NCBI GenBank assembly: GCA_028023455.1
Contig: JAQFVV010000286.1
Span: 394,870-458,869, forward strand
Length of the DNA stretch: 64,000 nt
DNA from: Epiperipatus broadwayi
Lineage: Eukaryota > Onychophora > Udeonychophora > Euonychophora > Peripatidae
Direction of reading: 5' to 3'
In this document: piece by piece, positions 49,335-62,000 of the stretch
How positions within the stretch are numbered: the first letter of the stretch is position 1
How the letters are laid out: every line of letters begins with the position of its first letter
The notes under the pieces: generated by a model
Databases searched by the model: none
What the model saw: only the letters and a program-made list of their open reading frames with translations
What the model was told of the DNA's origin: nothing
Translations under genes and position numbers: made by a program

Positions 49335-51482
49335 TGTATGCCACTACATTTTGACACTGCTCATAATTTTATGAAGATTACAAAAATAAGGTGGCTGGAT
49401 GAGAATGCCATTAGGCATATAACCTAGAAGCAGATTGTGAAGCATGTTCGACAATCATGGTTATTTATTTATTTATGAATGGTGATAACCAAATATATTT
49501 TTAAAATGAAATATTATGTGAACTTTAATTCTACCAAATGGATACTTACTTATTTAAATAAGTAGTCTACTCAGCCAACCCTCATATATAAATATATCAA
49601 ATTTCTACTATATGTTGCCTTTGACAGAATAGCTCAGTTGTAGAGTGTTTGCCTTAAATTCGATATTCAAAAATCTAAAGGTGTGAGTTCAACTTCTAAG
49701 TGAATATTGTCGCTGTGCATATAGGCCAGAAACACTTGAAAAAGAGTGGAGAATAATACTACTTGAAACATTGTGTAATTACTAACCTATATTGTCTATG
49801 TGTATGTTATTATTAACAAGTTGTTTGTATTTGGAAAGTTTTAATAAAGTTTAAAATTTTCTGTACATTCAACATTCACTCATAAATGACGGAAATAGTC
49901 CAACATATCACATCTTATAACTAAAGTAAAATTTAGTTATTTATTATATTTCTTTTCTTATTGGAATCTTTCCTAATTCCTTCTTTTTTTCTTTAGCAAC
50001 CCAAACTGACTTGATCTATTAATAAAACCAAAACACAAACATAAGTTTTAAAATTATTTAACAAATATTCTTTTTTCAAGGGAACATGTGCCATCACTTT
50101 CCCTACAGATAATAGTAGTCCAAGTTGATTATGGCAACCCTAAAGAAGGAGTGAACTCAAGAGTAACTTACTATAAGAGTGCGCCATATTGCAACACTCA
50201 AACCTTCTCTTTCTAACATTTAATAATATATTCAAACCTTAAGAAAATGACACATGTCCATTGTTTGCTTGCAGTCTTTGTGCATTCTTTTTTTTTAAAT
50301 ACCAGATTCTACCATAAGGTTCTTCTGTTACTTATTGACTCACTTATTAACTAAACTTTTATTTCCACTCCTGTTTTGGATTTCTATAATGAGCAGTTAA
50401 TATTCATTCCCATATTCATGTTTCAAATTTAATAATAAACAGAGAATTATATAAACAAAACCAATTTTGATTAATAAAAATTAGTAATATATAATTAATA
50501 ACCCCTAATAACAACCCTCTCTATTGTTGAAACATTTTTCTTTACAATTAAGTGAATGTATTCTATTAGTCTATTACACCATAATAATAAAAAAGTTCTT
50601 GAACAAAGATTTATAATTACCCTGATTGATCAGTGATGTACCTTTATCCAGCTGGTTAAAGTGCTTGTATGAATTTTCTAGTCATTGCTGGGGTGAATTC
50701 TCCAATAGTTCCATTGGTTTGAATTGGCTTCCTTGACTACCTCTTCACATTCTTGTTTCCTTTGGTTGGCATTCACACAGGTAGTTCCAGATAGTGATAG
50801 GAAATGTAATTCTCTAAGGGGAAAAGTATGGATATCCCTTAGTCAGCCAATATTTTCTCTGTGCTGTATAATATTTTTTTTTAATTTTTCTTCATGTTAC
50901 TTAAGCTGTATATATAAGTTCAAGCCAAATCAAAATACAAAGTCAAATGCCAAGTGAAATGCCAAATAATTCAAACAAAAAGGAGCTCCATAATTTATAC
51001 ATTTTTAGTTCTGTCAAGATCTGTATTCACACTTTTAATTTATTTTAGCTATATTATAGCCCTTTTATTTATGTCCTTTCATTTTTTTTTCAATTAGTAG
51101 AAAGTTCTGGTTTAATTAGCATAATAGATAACAAAATGCTTTTGATATCTGAAGTTTTAACAATAGAACTAATTAGAGAAAAAAATCTATACTTTTTCCC
51201 CAACCTTCTCTTCCTAAGAATTAGTATTAAGACAAAAAAAATATTTTATTAAAAAAAAACTTTCAAGATCTTATTTTTATTTTGATTCAATTTTAAATAA
51301 ATAATTAAAGTGAAGGAATGCTGATCCCTTCAAGATAACTAACAAAAAAAACTTTTTTAAAATAATATTTCAAAAAAATAATTATTTTAAAGTAATATAC
51401 ATGCACTTTTAATATATATATATATATATATTGTAAATATATATATATTAAATATTTATATATCTAAATATAAAAATTCCGA

Positions 51483-51515
<33 letters not shown>

Positions 51516-51543
51516 AGATGACAGAAAATACCAGCTCAATGTA
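49335..51543 (-). repeat. 5' LTR (element orientation), with a SINE insertion
   Basis: It starts TGTATGCCACTACATTTTG and ends CTCAATGTA on the plus strand. It aligns with the other LTR except for an extra 49572-49918 that contains a tRNA-derived SINE. Without that, length is about 1.86 kb. Confidence 0.8.
49613..49907 (+). mobile_element. tRNA-derived SINE, copy 1
   Basis: Starts TGTTGCCTTTG. A-box-like TAGCTCAGTTGTAGAG lies at 49630-49645 and a worn B-box GTGTGAGTTCAACTT at 49681-49695. A body with CCAGAAACACTTGA and a tail ending GGAAATAGTCCAACATAT follow. The same start and tail occur at 57937-58195 on the minus strand, so this is a SINE family. The tRNA part derives from an RNA-polymerase-III promoter. 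Host gap: it is absent from the other LTR, so it inserted after the LTRs diverged into two copies. Confidence 0.75.
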
Positions 51544-51559
51544 GTAGTAGTGAGGAAAT

Positions 51560-53600
51560 ATGTTTTAAGTATATAAGCTTGTTTTTTTTCTATCACTACA
51601 CAAAACAAATGCTTCTAATTAATAAAATTATAATTATTGGATTATTGTAGATGCACTTACTTTAATAATTATAGCATTAATATTTGATTTTATTGGCATC
51701 AGAAGATAAGAAGTTATTTGAGCCAGGTTTAAAATCTTTGGAAGTCATTAGTTTTCCAAATTGGATTTGAATATCAAAATCCATATAGGCTGTGTTGTTA
51801 AAGAAGATTTAACAGCCAAAAAAGTTTGTCATGCTATTTGTGAAATAGCAGCTATCAAAGAGAGGATGCTAGTAATTTATGCAAAAGACAAAGTCGTATG
51901 GTATCAATGCAGTATGGAAGAAGACATTTAATACATTACAATAGTTTTGAAATGAGTGGCTAATTTCCCCATAGTGTACCAGTTGCAACAAATCCAGTTG
52001 AAACATAACCTGCCTAGTCAAATATTAAAGACCTATTGAACAAACTATAAATATGTTATAATGTCACTATTATTCAAAAAGAAACTACAAAAAGTAGAAG
52101 AATAAAGAATTCATCAGAATTAGGATCATTTATCTGATTTGACAATCCACATTATTTAATCCAAAACACTTTGAATTACCAAAAGTTCAAAGTTTTATAT
52201 ACAAGTTAATTCAAACATTAAAATTTATCTAGATAAGAACATTCATAATTCATATCTTGTAATATTTTTTAATTATTAATTTTTTGTATACTTCAAATTG
52301 TATAAGTATTATTAGTGTTATTAGATATTTTACTGTTTAGGATTTGGTATTTACTAATATTTGTATAATATGCATATGTTTCAATTTTATCACATAAATA
52401 CTTTTTTTTGTAAACTGAAAGTCCTAATTTTTGTATCCCATAAGCTAAATTTTACATCTGTAAATTGATGGTTTTTTTAATATTTAACATTTTCTGTTGG
52501 TATTTTTCATCCTCAATTCTATACATTTTTTAAGTTATACCAAAGTGTGTATAGTCTGTGGTCACTAGAGATTAAGTTTTTTTAAAAAAAATTAAATGGC
52601 ATATAATAATTAATTACCATCTTAGAAAAGTTAATTTTATGGATAATAACATTTCAGATTTTAAATGGATTGTATGATGGCTATGGCCCTATTATTTATG
52701 TTAAAGATGGAGTTCAACTGATATTATTAACTAAATATTAAATCATCAGCATTGCAATACCTCTAAAATGTCTAATAGAAAGATGCTGTAGTAATCTAAC
52801 TGGATTGATATTTTTGGTTAATCTGTTTCTTTACATGTATGTACATAGATATATGTCCAATCTAATTTTATCTTTTTTTAGCTATTTTTATTTTGAATCT
52901 TAAATTTTTTTATTTTGAATATATATTGTATATATCACAAATAATTTTTATACAATAGTAAAGTATCTATACTATCTGTATATCCATTTTTGAGTTAAGA
53001 TGTGACACTCCATGCCTATAGTTTTTATATCATTAATTGATTTAGCAAAAATTTTAATTAATTTTTCTGATATTGATAGCAGGTTGACATATATATTTAA
53101 CTGTACATAAATTTCAAATAAAAATAAAATATTTTTTAAAAAAAATATTTTATGAGAATGATTAAAGTTGTATTCCATTTTAATTTTGCATTACCTTATA
53201 TAAATTTGTTGGAGATATGAGTAAGTATTTGGTTGGCATAAAATATGAACGATTTTTGTAAAATTTTAAAAAACAATAAAAAAAATGCATCTACATTTTA
53301 CAAAAATCCATGTATGTAAGCTATGTCATGGAGATTACAATATATATATATATATAAAAGGAAATATTTCTAAACAAGCTTATTTTATTATTTTTATTTA
53401 TTTTTTATGATATATATATAATGTATCGATTAAAATGTCTGCTTACACAACAAAATTAAAAGTCCAAACAAAAGTACCTTGAATCCAATCATGCTTGAGA
53501 TACACATGTCAGGAGAAATCTGGGATTCTAACCTATTTGCTTATTCTTGGAGTCTCTGACCCTATGAACAACAGTCCCAATGATACAGCATAATTATTTT
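51560..53600. other. AT-rich DNA with one coding-like scrap
   Basis: At about 51795-51930 the plus strand reads CVVKEDLTAKKVCHAICEI and DKVVWYQCSMEEDI before a stop. It is more complex than its surroundings but unrecognised. The rest is featureless. Confidence 0.3.
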
Positions 53601-53619
53601 AATTCCAGGCCCGGAAACA

Positions 53620-55130
53620 CAGTGGTAGAGCATGAGATCAAAAATGATGATGATGATTGTGACCAAAAGTATCCCAGGAATTACATACATTAGAGTTAAA
53701 TTTATTAATATTAAACTATTAACTAAATGAAAATTCAAACACAGGATTTAAATTTATATATAAATTTAATATAATATTAAAAAAAACGCAGATATGTGTC
53801 ACAGAAGTATTTCACACCTCGCGGTTACATTATTTATTTACAAAGCTTGGGATTTATTTTTATAAAATTCCATTATACAAATTAATTATTCTGACTTATT
53901 TATTTTGAGGGTGTATAGCTTGTATGGGTTCAATATGCCAATTTCAAGCCATTTACTTATATTGTTCTAATGCGATGATGAATAAAATATAAAAGATCGT
54001 GACCACTTGGAATTATCATGACTGAGAATGTCTTATATTTTAGCAGAAAACTGTTTGATAATTAAGTGAAATGTATGTCTCTAAAACTATGTGATATATA
54101 AAATTTTTAAGATTTTATAGGAGAGAATGGATTGCTTTAACATGTATGGGACTCGTTTATTATTTAAAAGGCAAGTAGCTCAAATCAGGCATACTTGAGT
54201 AATTAGTATTGACTGATTATTTATGAATGATTTATTATTTTCAACACATCATTGCAACAAAGATCAAACAGGTTGTAATTAAATTAATAAGAATAGTAAC
54301 GGTTCTAGCATAATGTCAAACAAAATCTGGCTCCTATGGTTTCTTGAATACTTTATCATTTCATGCTTTAACTTAAATCAAAGTTTTGTATGTCTACATA
54401 TTCTAGCAGAGCAATACCAAATGGAGAGGTGTTGAGTTTCAAAAATCAGTGTCATTGTATGGCCCCTTACAGCCCTATCAATCCACAAATTTCATGTCCA
54501 ACAGGGAGTAGCATATACCCCTGATTATGAATGATTTGGAGTAAGGTGGATGGGTGGCTTCAGACTTCCAAAGTTCCCAAATGACAAAGCATAAAATATA
54601 TAAGAATCATAATAGAACCAGAAGAATATGCCAATAATGTTATAACACAAATAATAAAATCTATAAATTACAGACTTAAGCCTAAAATGGTTTAACCTCT
54701 GTGCAATGATTTGTTGTAATAACGAGTCATCAAGAAGATTATAACTCATCGTTACATTTGCAATTATTACATTCAATTAATATACAACTATATTTAATTT
54801 TGACTCCCATATACATATTAAAATAATATCTTCAAATCTTCATGTGATGGCAAGTGGGTGATGATAGTCACAAATATCAAGTTCATGATCTTTAAATAAA
54901 ACTTAGCAAATAAATTCAATAGCATCCATCCATGAATAAAAGATTTAAATAAAAATCAACCTGGTGAGTGATTTCTGCTAAAATAAGCAATAACTTTAAT
55001 TATTGATAAATAAAAAAAACTTTAATTATTGATTTTAGATGAAGCCCCCACTTCTCGCCAGATTAAACAAATAACAACCCCCTTTCAAACTCACAAGGTT
55101 GAGTTGTATTGGCATATTTAGCAAATAAAT
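53620..55130. other. AT-rich DNA, no gene; slightly GC-richer patch at 54400-54560
   Basis: The patch has mixed composition but no recognised frame or repeat. Nothing else stands out. Confidence 0.35.
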
Positions 55131-55141
55131 TATATATATAT

Positions 55142-55620
55142 ATCCACAGATGGCGTTTCTACCAAAAACACCAATCAAGCGTATATTCTGTTTACATAAA
55201 CGTCAGAGTAGCATTCACTATCTCTAACTATAATTCCACTTTTAGATCATGATTTCAAGCTATTTGCTATCGTCAGTGCATGTATATTTTTTAAAATAAT
55301 TATTTTTTTGAAATATTATTTTAAAAAAGTTTTTTTTGTTAATTATCTTGAAGGGATCAGCATTCCTTCACTTTAATTATTTATTTAAAATTGAATCAAA
55401 ATAAAAATAAGATCTTGAAAGTTTTTTTTTAATAAAATATTTTTTTTGTCTTAATACTAATTCCTGTCTTTCACTGACGATAGCAAATAGCTTGAAATCA
55501 TGATCTGAAAGTGGAATTATAGTTAGAGATAGTGAATGCTACTCTGACGTTTATGTAAACAGAATATACGCTTGATTGGTGTTTTTGGTAGAAACGCCAT
55601 CTGTGGACATAAATACAAGC
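55142..55620. mobile_element. Foldback element with an LTR-derived core
   Basis: Arms of about 130-145 bp start TCCACAGATGGCGTTTCTAC and end with the complement. They include GTTTACATAAACGTCAGAGT and ATGATTTCAAGCTATTTGCT in mirror form. The core (about 55273-55470) is the reverse complement of LTR positions about 51225-51400, including GATCCCTTCAAG, which is in the right LTR but not in the left one. The arms are not part of the LTR. Confidence 0.85.
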
Positions 55621-55699
55621 GTTAGCAAGTTTTTTAACTTGCATTTTTGTTTATCATATATATATATATAACAAAATAAGTTAATTATTGAATAGAGCT

Positions 55700-56790
55700 G
55701 CACAAAGCTATGTAACTATAATTAAGCATGAAAAGAGATGGTTAGAAATACATTGGGATATTATAGGATTATAAAGAGAGTTTAGAGCACACTTAAAAAA
55801 AATTAGAAACTAATATACAAATTAAAATATAAAAGTTTTGTTACATCTTATTTTTTTAAAAATTACAAGAGAGATTTACATATTAAAGGCATCTCTATGC
55901 AGTGGATGCTTTTACCTCAGGTTCTGGTGGAGGCACACATGTATAAATCTATTTTCTACAGCACTTTTCAGGTTACAGGCAGGTACCATGCGGGAGTCAG
56001 CAGTTGAAATCAGAATTCAGGTGGTCATCTTGTGTGGCCAATTATAGGGACAGAATATCAGAGCAACAGATGGCAAATGGCTTCCTAGAGAACGAGGAAT
56101 AAGTGCTTGCTTCTCTCTACTCACTGTTTATATCTGAATTTTTTTTAAAAGTTTACTGACTTCTCAAGATTTTTTTTACTGACTTAAAAATTTTTATTGA
56201 ATGAATTCTTTTGTTCTCTGGGCCATTTTATACCTTTTCTTAATCCTCTCAATAATGCAGCTTCTTCATTAACCCATAGCTACCCCAGTAATATCTTTAA
56301 TTAGATTAGCAAAATTCTAAAGCTGATAAGGCTCAAGACACTTTTTAAAAAAATTTAGATTTTTTTTAAAAGATTTGCAAAAGAAATAACAAAAATATTC
56401 CTTAGTATTTTAATTAAAATCTTATACTTTTAATTAGTAAAAGTAATGTGACATAAAACAATAGATACTTCTACATTGTAACAAATTCTTAAAAGTATCT
56501 CGAACCTTTTTAAACCCAATATGTAATTAATACTATGTTATTATATCTTGACTTAAGTGAATTTAAAAAAATGGGGAAGTATGGAGGTGTTTATTATATC
56601 TATAATATATTACACATGGGAAAGAAAAAGGTTAATAAATCCGTGTGTGTGTAAAATAAAAAATCATATATATTAATTTTTAACTGAGTTTGAAGGTTTA
56701 TATCTGTGCTAGAGATAATCTCTAATATCAAAAATGATTAGTAATAATCATTATTGTATTTATTTGAAATGGATGGCATCAAAGTTGTGA
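55700..56790. other. Unrecognised DNA with a GC-richer patch at 55890-56110
   Basis: The patch contains a 69-codon frame (55838-56047) and words such as CAGGTTCTGGTGGAGGC and GCAGGTACCATGCGGGAG. I recognise no domain. A worn repeat, or a regulatory or exonic segment, are all possible. The rest is AT-rich. Confidence 0.3.
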
Positions 56791-56800
56791 GTGGAGGAAG

Positions 56801-56922
<122 letters not shown>

Positions 56923-57145
56923 TTAAGTAATAACCTGTATATTTATACTTTACGTTTGTCCAATATAATAATAAATCGTGCTTTCACACTTCCAACGTAA
57001 AGCTATAACAACAAATTGAAAACTAAATTAAATGGCTAAGCACTTTCAAGAAGATGTACTTCTCATATTCATAGCCAGTTATGATCCTTTCTTTGAAATC
57101 ATTATATAAATAAATCTGATATGCAAATTATATGCAAATGAGTCA

Positions 57146-57480
57146 CTAAGACCATCTTTTAGATATCGCAAAACATGCATCTTTACGATTAATGGTGAAA
57201 AAGTCCTCTGCTATAAAGTATGCTTCTTTTACTTTTCGCCTAACATCATGTTGCTCAGTACAAACTAATTTTGCAGATGTGGGTTTGAACACATGTCCCG
57301 ACAATTTTTGATGCTGAGCAAAAATTGAAGTGCATTCTGGATCCATATGTGCCTTATTGTATTTATACCTATGTTGTGATATCCTAGTAGCTATGGTGGC
57401 TCTCATTTCATCATAGTATGATGCCTTACATCCATTATGAGGGCATGCCACTCTGTACACAGCCTGTGGGGTCTGATCAG
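57146..57480 (-). pseudogene. PLE-type GIY-YIG fragment, fourth family
   Basis: The minus frame 57460-57146, opened a little upstream, reads AVYRVACPHNGCKASY, then ATIATRISQHRYKY, FAQHQKLSGHVF, RRKVKEAYFIAEDFFTINRKD. It has the VYRV/ SY(x)xE(M/T) layout of a GIY-YIG domain with two Cys between the signature halves, Arg and H in the following helix, and a C-terminal helix before INRKD. The YIG Ile-Gly are replaced by Tyr-Asp. The 5' side is cut by the TTA repeat at 57515. No RT remains. Confidence 0.7.
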
Positions 57481-57499
57481 AAGCTATAGTGTCCTTAGT

Positions 57500-57632
<133 letters not shown>

Positions 57633-57936
57633 GTTCTAGTTAATTTTATATGTAAAAAAAAGATAGTTGTTTTTATGTATGATGAGTAAATTGATGCTTT
57701 AAAGTAGTTTACATCACACTAATAAGAGCAAAAACCATTTGTTGGAAAAAGTTTTTCTCCATTATTTTTATAATATATCATAGTCCTGTGAATACATTGC
57801 TGTATTAACAATAATAATTGACAATGTTCTCATTTGAATTAGAATAATTTAATACATAGGGAAATAATATTTAATTTTTCCACATATAATAGTGTTTTTA
57901 TGAAAGTTTGTGATGATGGTGTATTAATTGTATTTA

Positions 57937-58195
57937 TATGTTGGACTATTTCCATTATCTAATATGAGTATTGAATGTTTTTAGAAAATTTAGCTTTATT
58001 TAAATATTCCTAATAGCTCATAGGTTAGTATATGACCAATGTTTTGAGATGTATATATTCTTCCCTCTTCTTCAGGTATTGCTGGCCTGATCAGTAACAG
58101 CACTAGCATGGGAATTGAACCTGAACCCTTAAATTCATTAGTATTGAATTTTAAATAATGCTCTAACCAAGTGAAGCATCCTTCCAAAGGCAACA
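57937..58195 (-). mobile_element. tRNA-derived SINE, copy 2
   Basis: Reading the minus strand: GTTGCCTTTGGAAGG start, A-box-like CACTTGGTTAGAG (58173-58161), a perfect B-box GGTTCAATTCC (58121-58111), a body with GGCCAGCAATACCTGAAGA, and a tail ending GGAAATAGTCCAACATAT. Start, body and tail match copy 1 in the LTR. This copy keeps the better tRNA promoter. The body contains CTGAAGA and later AAAAC..GGTC, reminiscent of a hammerhead core. Confidence 0.8.
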
Positions 58196-58199
58196 GTCA

Positions 58200-58500
58200 G
58201 TATAAATTTTATATATTTATCTATGAGGTTCATCCTGATTTCTTTACCTTTTTCAAAGAGAAAAGTTGATTACTGGTTTCCATACATTATGTATAGTAAC
58301 AATAGGTTGATATATGGGATTGTTTGCCATTATCATGTGAGCAGTTTCTTTACATTTTTTCTTTGTACCTTTCTTCTCTATCCATTATTTTTTTGTATTT
58401 TTCCAATTGAACATATCATTGGTACATGTGTTCTCTTTTCTAATCATCAGTTTGTGGGCTTAGAAGCACTTTTCAATGGGACAACTGGTCTCACCACTAT
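58200..58500. other. Unrecognised DNA before the gap
   Basis: An open frame from 58223 runs into the gap (hydrophobic FFTFFLCTFLLYPLFF). Its length past 58500 is an effect of N bases. No gene is supported. Confidence 0.4.
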
Positions 58501-59000
58501 NNNNNNNNNNNNNNNNNNNNNNNNNNNNNNNNNNNNNNNNNNNNNNNNNNNNNNNNNNNNNNNNNNNNNNNNNNNNNNNNNNNNNNNNNNNNNNNNNNNN
58601 NNNNNNNNNNNNNNNNNNNNNNNNNNNNNNNNNNNNNNNNNNNNNNNNNNNNNNNNNNNNNNNNNNNNNNNNNNNNNNNNNNNNNNNNNNNNNNNNNNNN
58701 NNNNNNNNNNNNNNNNNNNNNNNNNNNNNNNNNNNNNNNNNNNNNNNNNNNNNNNNNNNNNNNNNNNNNNNNNNNNNNNNNNNNNNNNNNNNNNNNNNNN
58801 NNNNNNNNNNNNNNNNNNNNNNNNNNNNNNNNNNNNNNNNNNNNNNNNNNNNNNNNNNNNNNNNNNNNNNNNNNNNNNNNNNNNNNNNNNNNNNNNNNNN
58901 NNNNNNNNNNNNNNNNNNNNNNNNNNNNNNNNNNNNNNNNNNNNNNNNNNNNNNNNNNNNNNNNNNNNNNNNNNNNNNNNNNNNNNNNNNNNNNNNNNNN
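58501..59000. other. Assembly gap, 500 N
   Basis: Exactly 500 N, a typical placeholder length, so the true size is unknown. Any frame crossing it is meaningless. Confidence 0.99.
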
Positions 59001-62000
59001 TTTTTCAAATGATGACTATCAAGTCATCATCTTCAAATGTTGCTGACATAGGGCAATCTTCCGCTCTGTCAGACTGGTCGGTGATATTTCTGTTATTTTA
59101 CATTATCGAGGAAGAAAGCACTTCCTATCCTGTTCATATTAGTCAAAGGGCATAAGACTTGTCATATACAAGCTGCCATAGGACTTAGATTATCAGCCAG
59201 CTATCGTCTTTCAATTTCATTTTATAGCTTATAATTCGTCAGCACCGTTGCCTCTCTGTTCCGGTAAAGCCTACTCTGATGCTCGTAATTCATGATGAAG
59301 TGATTTAAATTAAAGTCCAACAAATTCTCAGTAAATAAGTTTTCCAATAAAGATTAAAGTTATGCCCTAAAATACGTATCTTGCTCTTCATGAATGGATT
59401 TGCAAATGTGAAAATAAATATCACACTCTTTCGTATAAAATTAAAGTAATAATTTCCTTTACTAATGAATATCTTTATCTGTCTTTTATTTCTTGTTGGG
59501 GGCATAGACATAGATTTTCAAATATTGCGTAATATTCATTGGCATATAATAAGGACCGCCACTCGTATTATAATTATAAACTTTGTTTTAAGGACTAGAA
59601 TTAATTAATTTAATCTTTATTTAAAATTCAAACCAAACAAATTATTATTATTAAATATTTTCTAAACACACTTGGTTTCTTAGTTTCTTAATTATCTTAT
59701 TCAATAATTATTTTTAATGTTAATGCTCGCTGTCTGTGTTGGCAACCTGAACATATACATATGATTCGACTTAAAAGTATCTTAAGTTAATTAATTATCC
59801 GATATTAGTGTCAGTTCAAGGGTCTCTAGTCATCACCAACCATTGAGCTAGTTTTTGGTGCATAGCACTGTGTCATCGATTTATGCTAATCTTAGCTGGT
59901 GAGTTGGGTTTGAATTCAGTTTTGGTTCAGCTGAATTTGGATCTGACTTGCAGTTCTTTTGGTGGTTTTTGACTGGTACAATATATATATATATACTTAA
60001 GCAATTAAATGGCTGCAACCATAACTTTACTGACAAAGCTAAAGATTACAATATTAAACAAAAACTCCAGAATAAACTCTACAATATTCAATATTCCATT
60101 ATGAAAAAATAAATACTGTCTACAAAAATATGGATAAAGATCTGACATTCTAGATAAGTGGAGATCCTGAGATAAAACCCTCATTCAAAAATGTTCATAA
60201 AAAAAGATATCTACTCATTTATATAAAATGTTTCTGTAAATATCTCAAATAAAATGCTAATAGTTATAATAATTTACACTAAGTGATGAACCAGCTTTTA
60301 AAATTACTTTGGAGGCCAATTAAAAAAGATTCTAAGAAAACATTTAAATAAAGCAATGTTTCATCATAAACTCAATAATAGAAAAAATCTTGCAAGCCCT
60401 TGTGTATAAATAATTTCTGTAGTTTTCATGAGTACACTGAAGTTTTGTAAATAGCTACCAGAGGGAAGACTATCAAGGTGGAATGGAATTATCTGTCAAG
60501 TATTTTATAAGAAACAAAATGTAGATAAAGCTTGTATGACATTTCATAGGTGATAATAGCTCATCAGGAAGGCAGTTCCCCCTAACATCACCTTAGATAG
60601 ATAAAGTAAATTATTATGACTAATGGACTATTAAACAAGTGTCTGAGTTACTAAATATAGTAGATGTAAATTCACAACTACCAGAGTAATCAATCATCAA
60701 AATCAAACTGCATTTAAATACAATGAGCATATATAAAATATTAGAAATATCAGAACATACTATTAATATTAATTTTAGCTAATATTTTTACTAGAACTCA
60801 AACTTGTTTTCAAATTTATTTATAAATAAAATATAAGATTTTAAAGATTTTTTTTGTTTATTTAATTTTTTATCATTATCATTTTTAATAAACAGCAATT
60901 AATTAAAGTTTAAGCATTATTAATTTTAATAAATTCATATTTCAAAAGTTTTCTGTGGAAATTTTATAAAGAACAATTATTGAAAAAATAAGTAGAAAAA
61001 ATAAATTATTCACTTTTTAAAATTATTAAATTTTAATTTTTAAAAAAATTCAGTTATTATTATTAAATAAAAACTGTATTTTACACAGTTTATATAAATT
61101 TGATTTCTTTGTTAAAGAGAAAATTTATTGACAAAATAAATAAAAGTGTAGAAAAAATAAGGAATAAAACCTACAGTAAATGTGGTTAACAGAATTACTG
61201 TTACGGAAAAAATATTTTATTTGTACAATAAGAATAAAAATTGCTTACTCTATAAGAAATTCATTTTAATTTATAATTAAATAACCGAATAATAAAGTTG
61301 TTGTTTTGTTTTTTTACTTTTATACAATTAAATTTATTTTGTGAAAACATTGCTAGATTAACAAATTCTTTTCTTTTTTTTTAATTATAATTTTTAATAT
61401 CAAAATGATTATTAAAATTATATAAACATTAAAAAAGTTTTGTTCGTTTTGGAATTTTGCACCGACATACTACTATTTATAAAAACGTTATTAGGATTAA
61501 AAATATATGTCCAAACACATGGAAATCTTAATTTGATCTCTCATCCTCCATTTTAGTGGTTAATATGAAGCAATTTAGATAGGAATTAAATTCATTATTT
61601 TATTTCTTTTGAATGCAAGTACATCTTTAGTTCATCTTTCTTTTTATACAATATTTTACTAGAAACTATTTTTGGAAAAATAAAAAACATCAGTTTGAAT
61701 ACATTATATATTTTGAATAAATCATTGTAACTCGAAAAATATAATCAAAATAACTAAAGCAAAACATTAGCATATAATATTACTAAATGAAATTGGTTAT
61801 CCATTTGCAATGAGCAGTAACTTGATAAAAGTTGACTTAATATATTTTAGAAAAGATTTAATTAATATATTTAGATTATTTTTCTAATTAATAAATCTAC
61901 ATTATTTTTCTCATTCAAAATGTTTTTTTTTTATTTCATCACCGTATCATTCCTAAGAAATTAATTAAAAAAACAAGAGGGGAAAAAATAAATAACTTTG

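Larger units (their letters stand above)
46214..51543 (-). mobile_element. LTR retrotransposon, gag-only, minus orientation
   Basis: Two long collinear direct repeats (46214-48120 and 49335-51543) flank an internal region of only about 1.2 kb. On the minus strand the order is LTR, primer-binding-like site, gag-like frame, polypurine-like tract, LTR. No protease, RT or integrase was found, so it would depend on a helper. The repeats differ by many substitutions and small indels, so insertion is old. One LTR gained a SINE. No clear target duplication was seen. Confidence 0.75.

Noticed and set aside
49561-49890. Apparent target duplication (AAGTAGTCT/AAATAGTCC) around SINE copy 1
   Set aside because: The right-hand word is part of the SINE's own conserved tail, since the other SINE copy has it too.
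46214-51543. Simple segmental duplication instead of LTRs
   Set aside because: Less likely: the primer-binding-like site, polypurine-like tract and gag-like frame fall in the correct places between the repeats. Not excluded.
53520-53660. tRNA-like words (CACAGTGGTAGAGC; minus-strand GGTTAGAATCCC)
   Set aside because: The A-box-like and B-box-like words are on opposite strands, so no tRNA or intact SINE can be built from them.
58223-59155. 310-codon ORF crossing the gap
   Set aside because: Most of its length is N; the open frame across the gap has no meaning.
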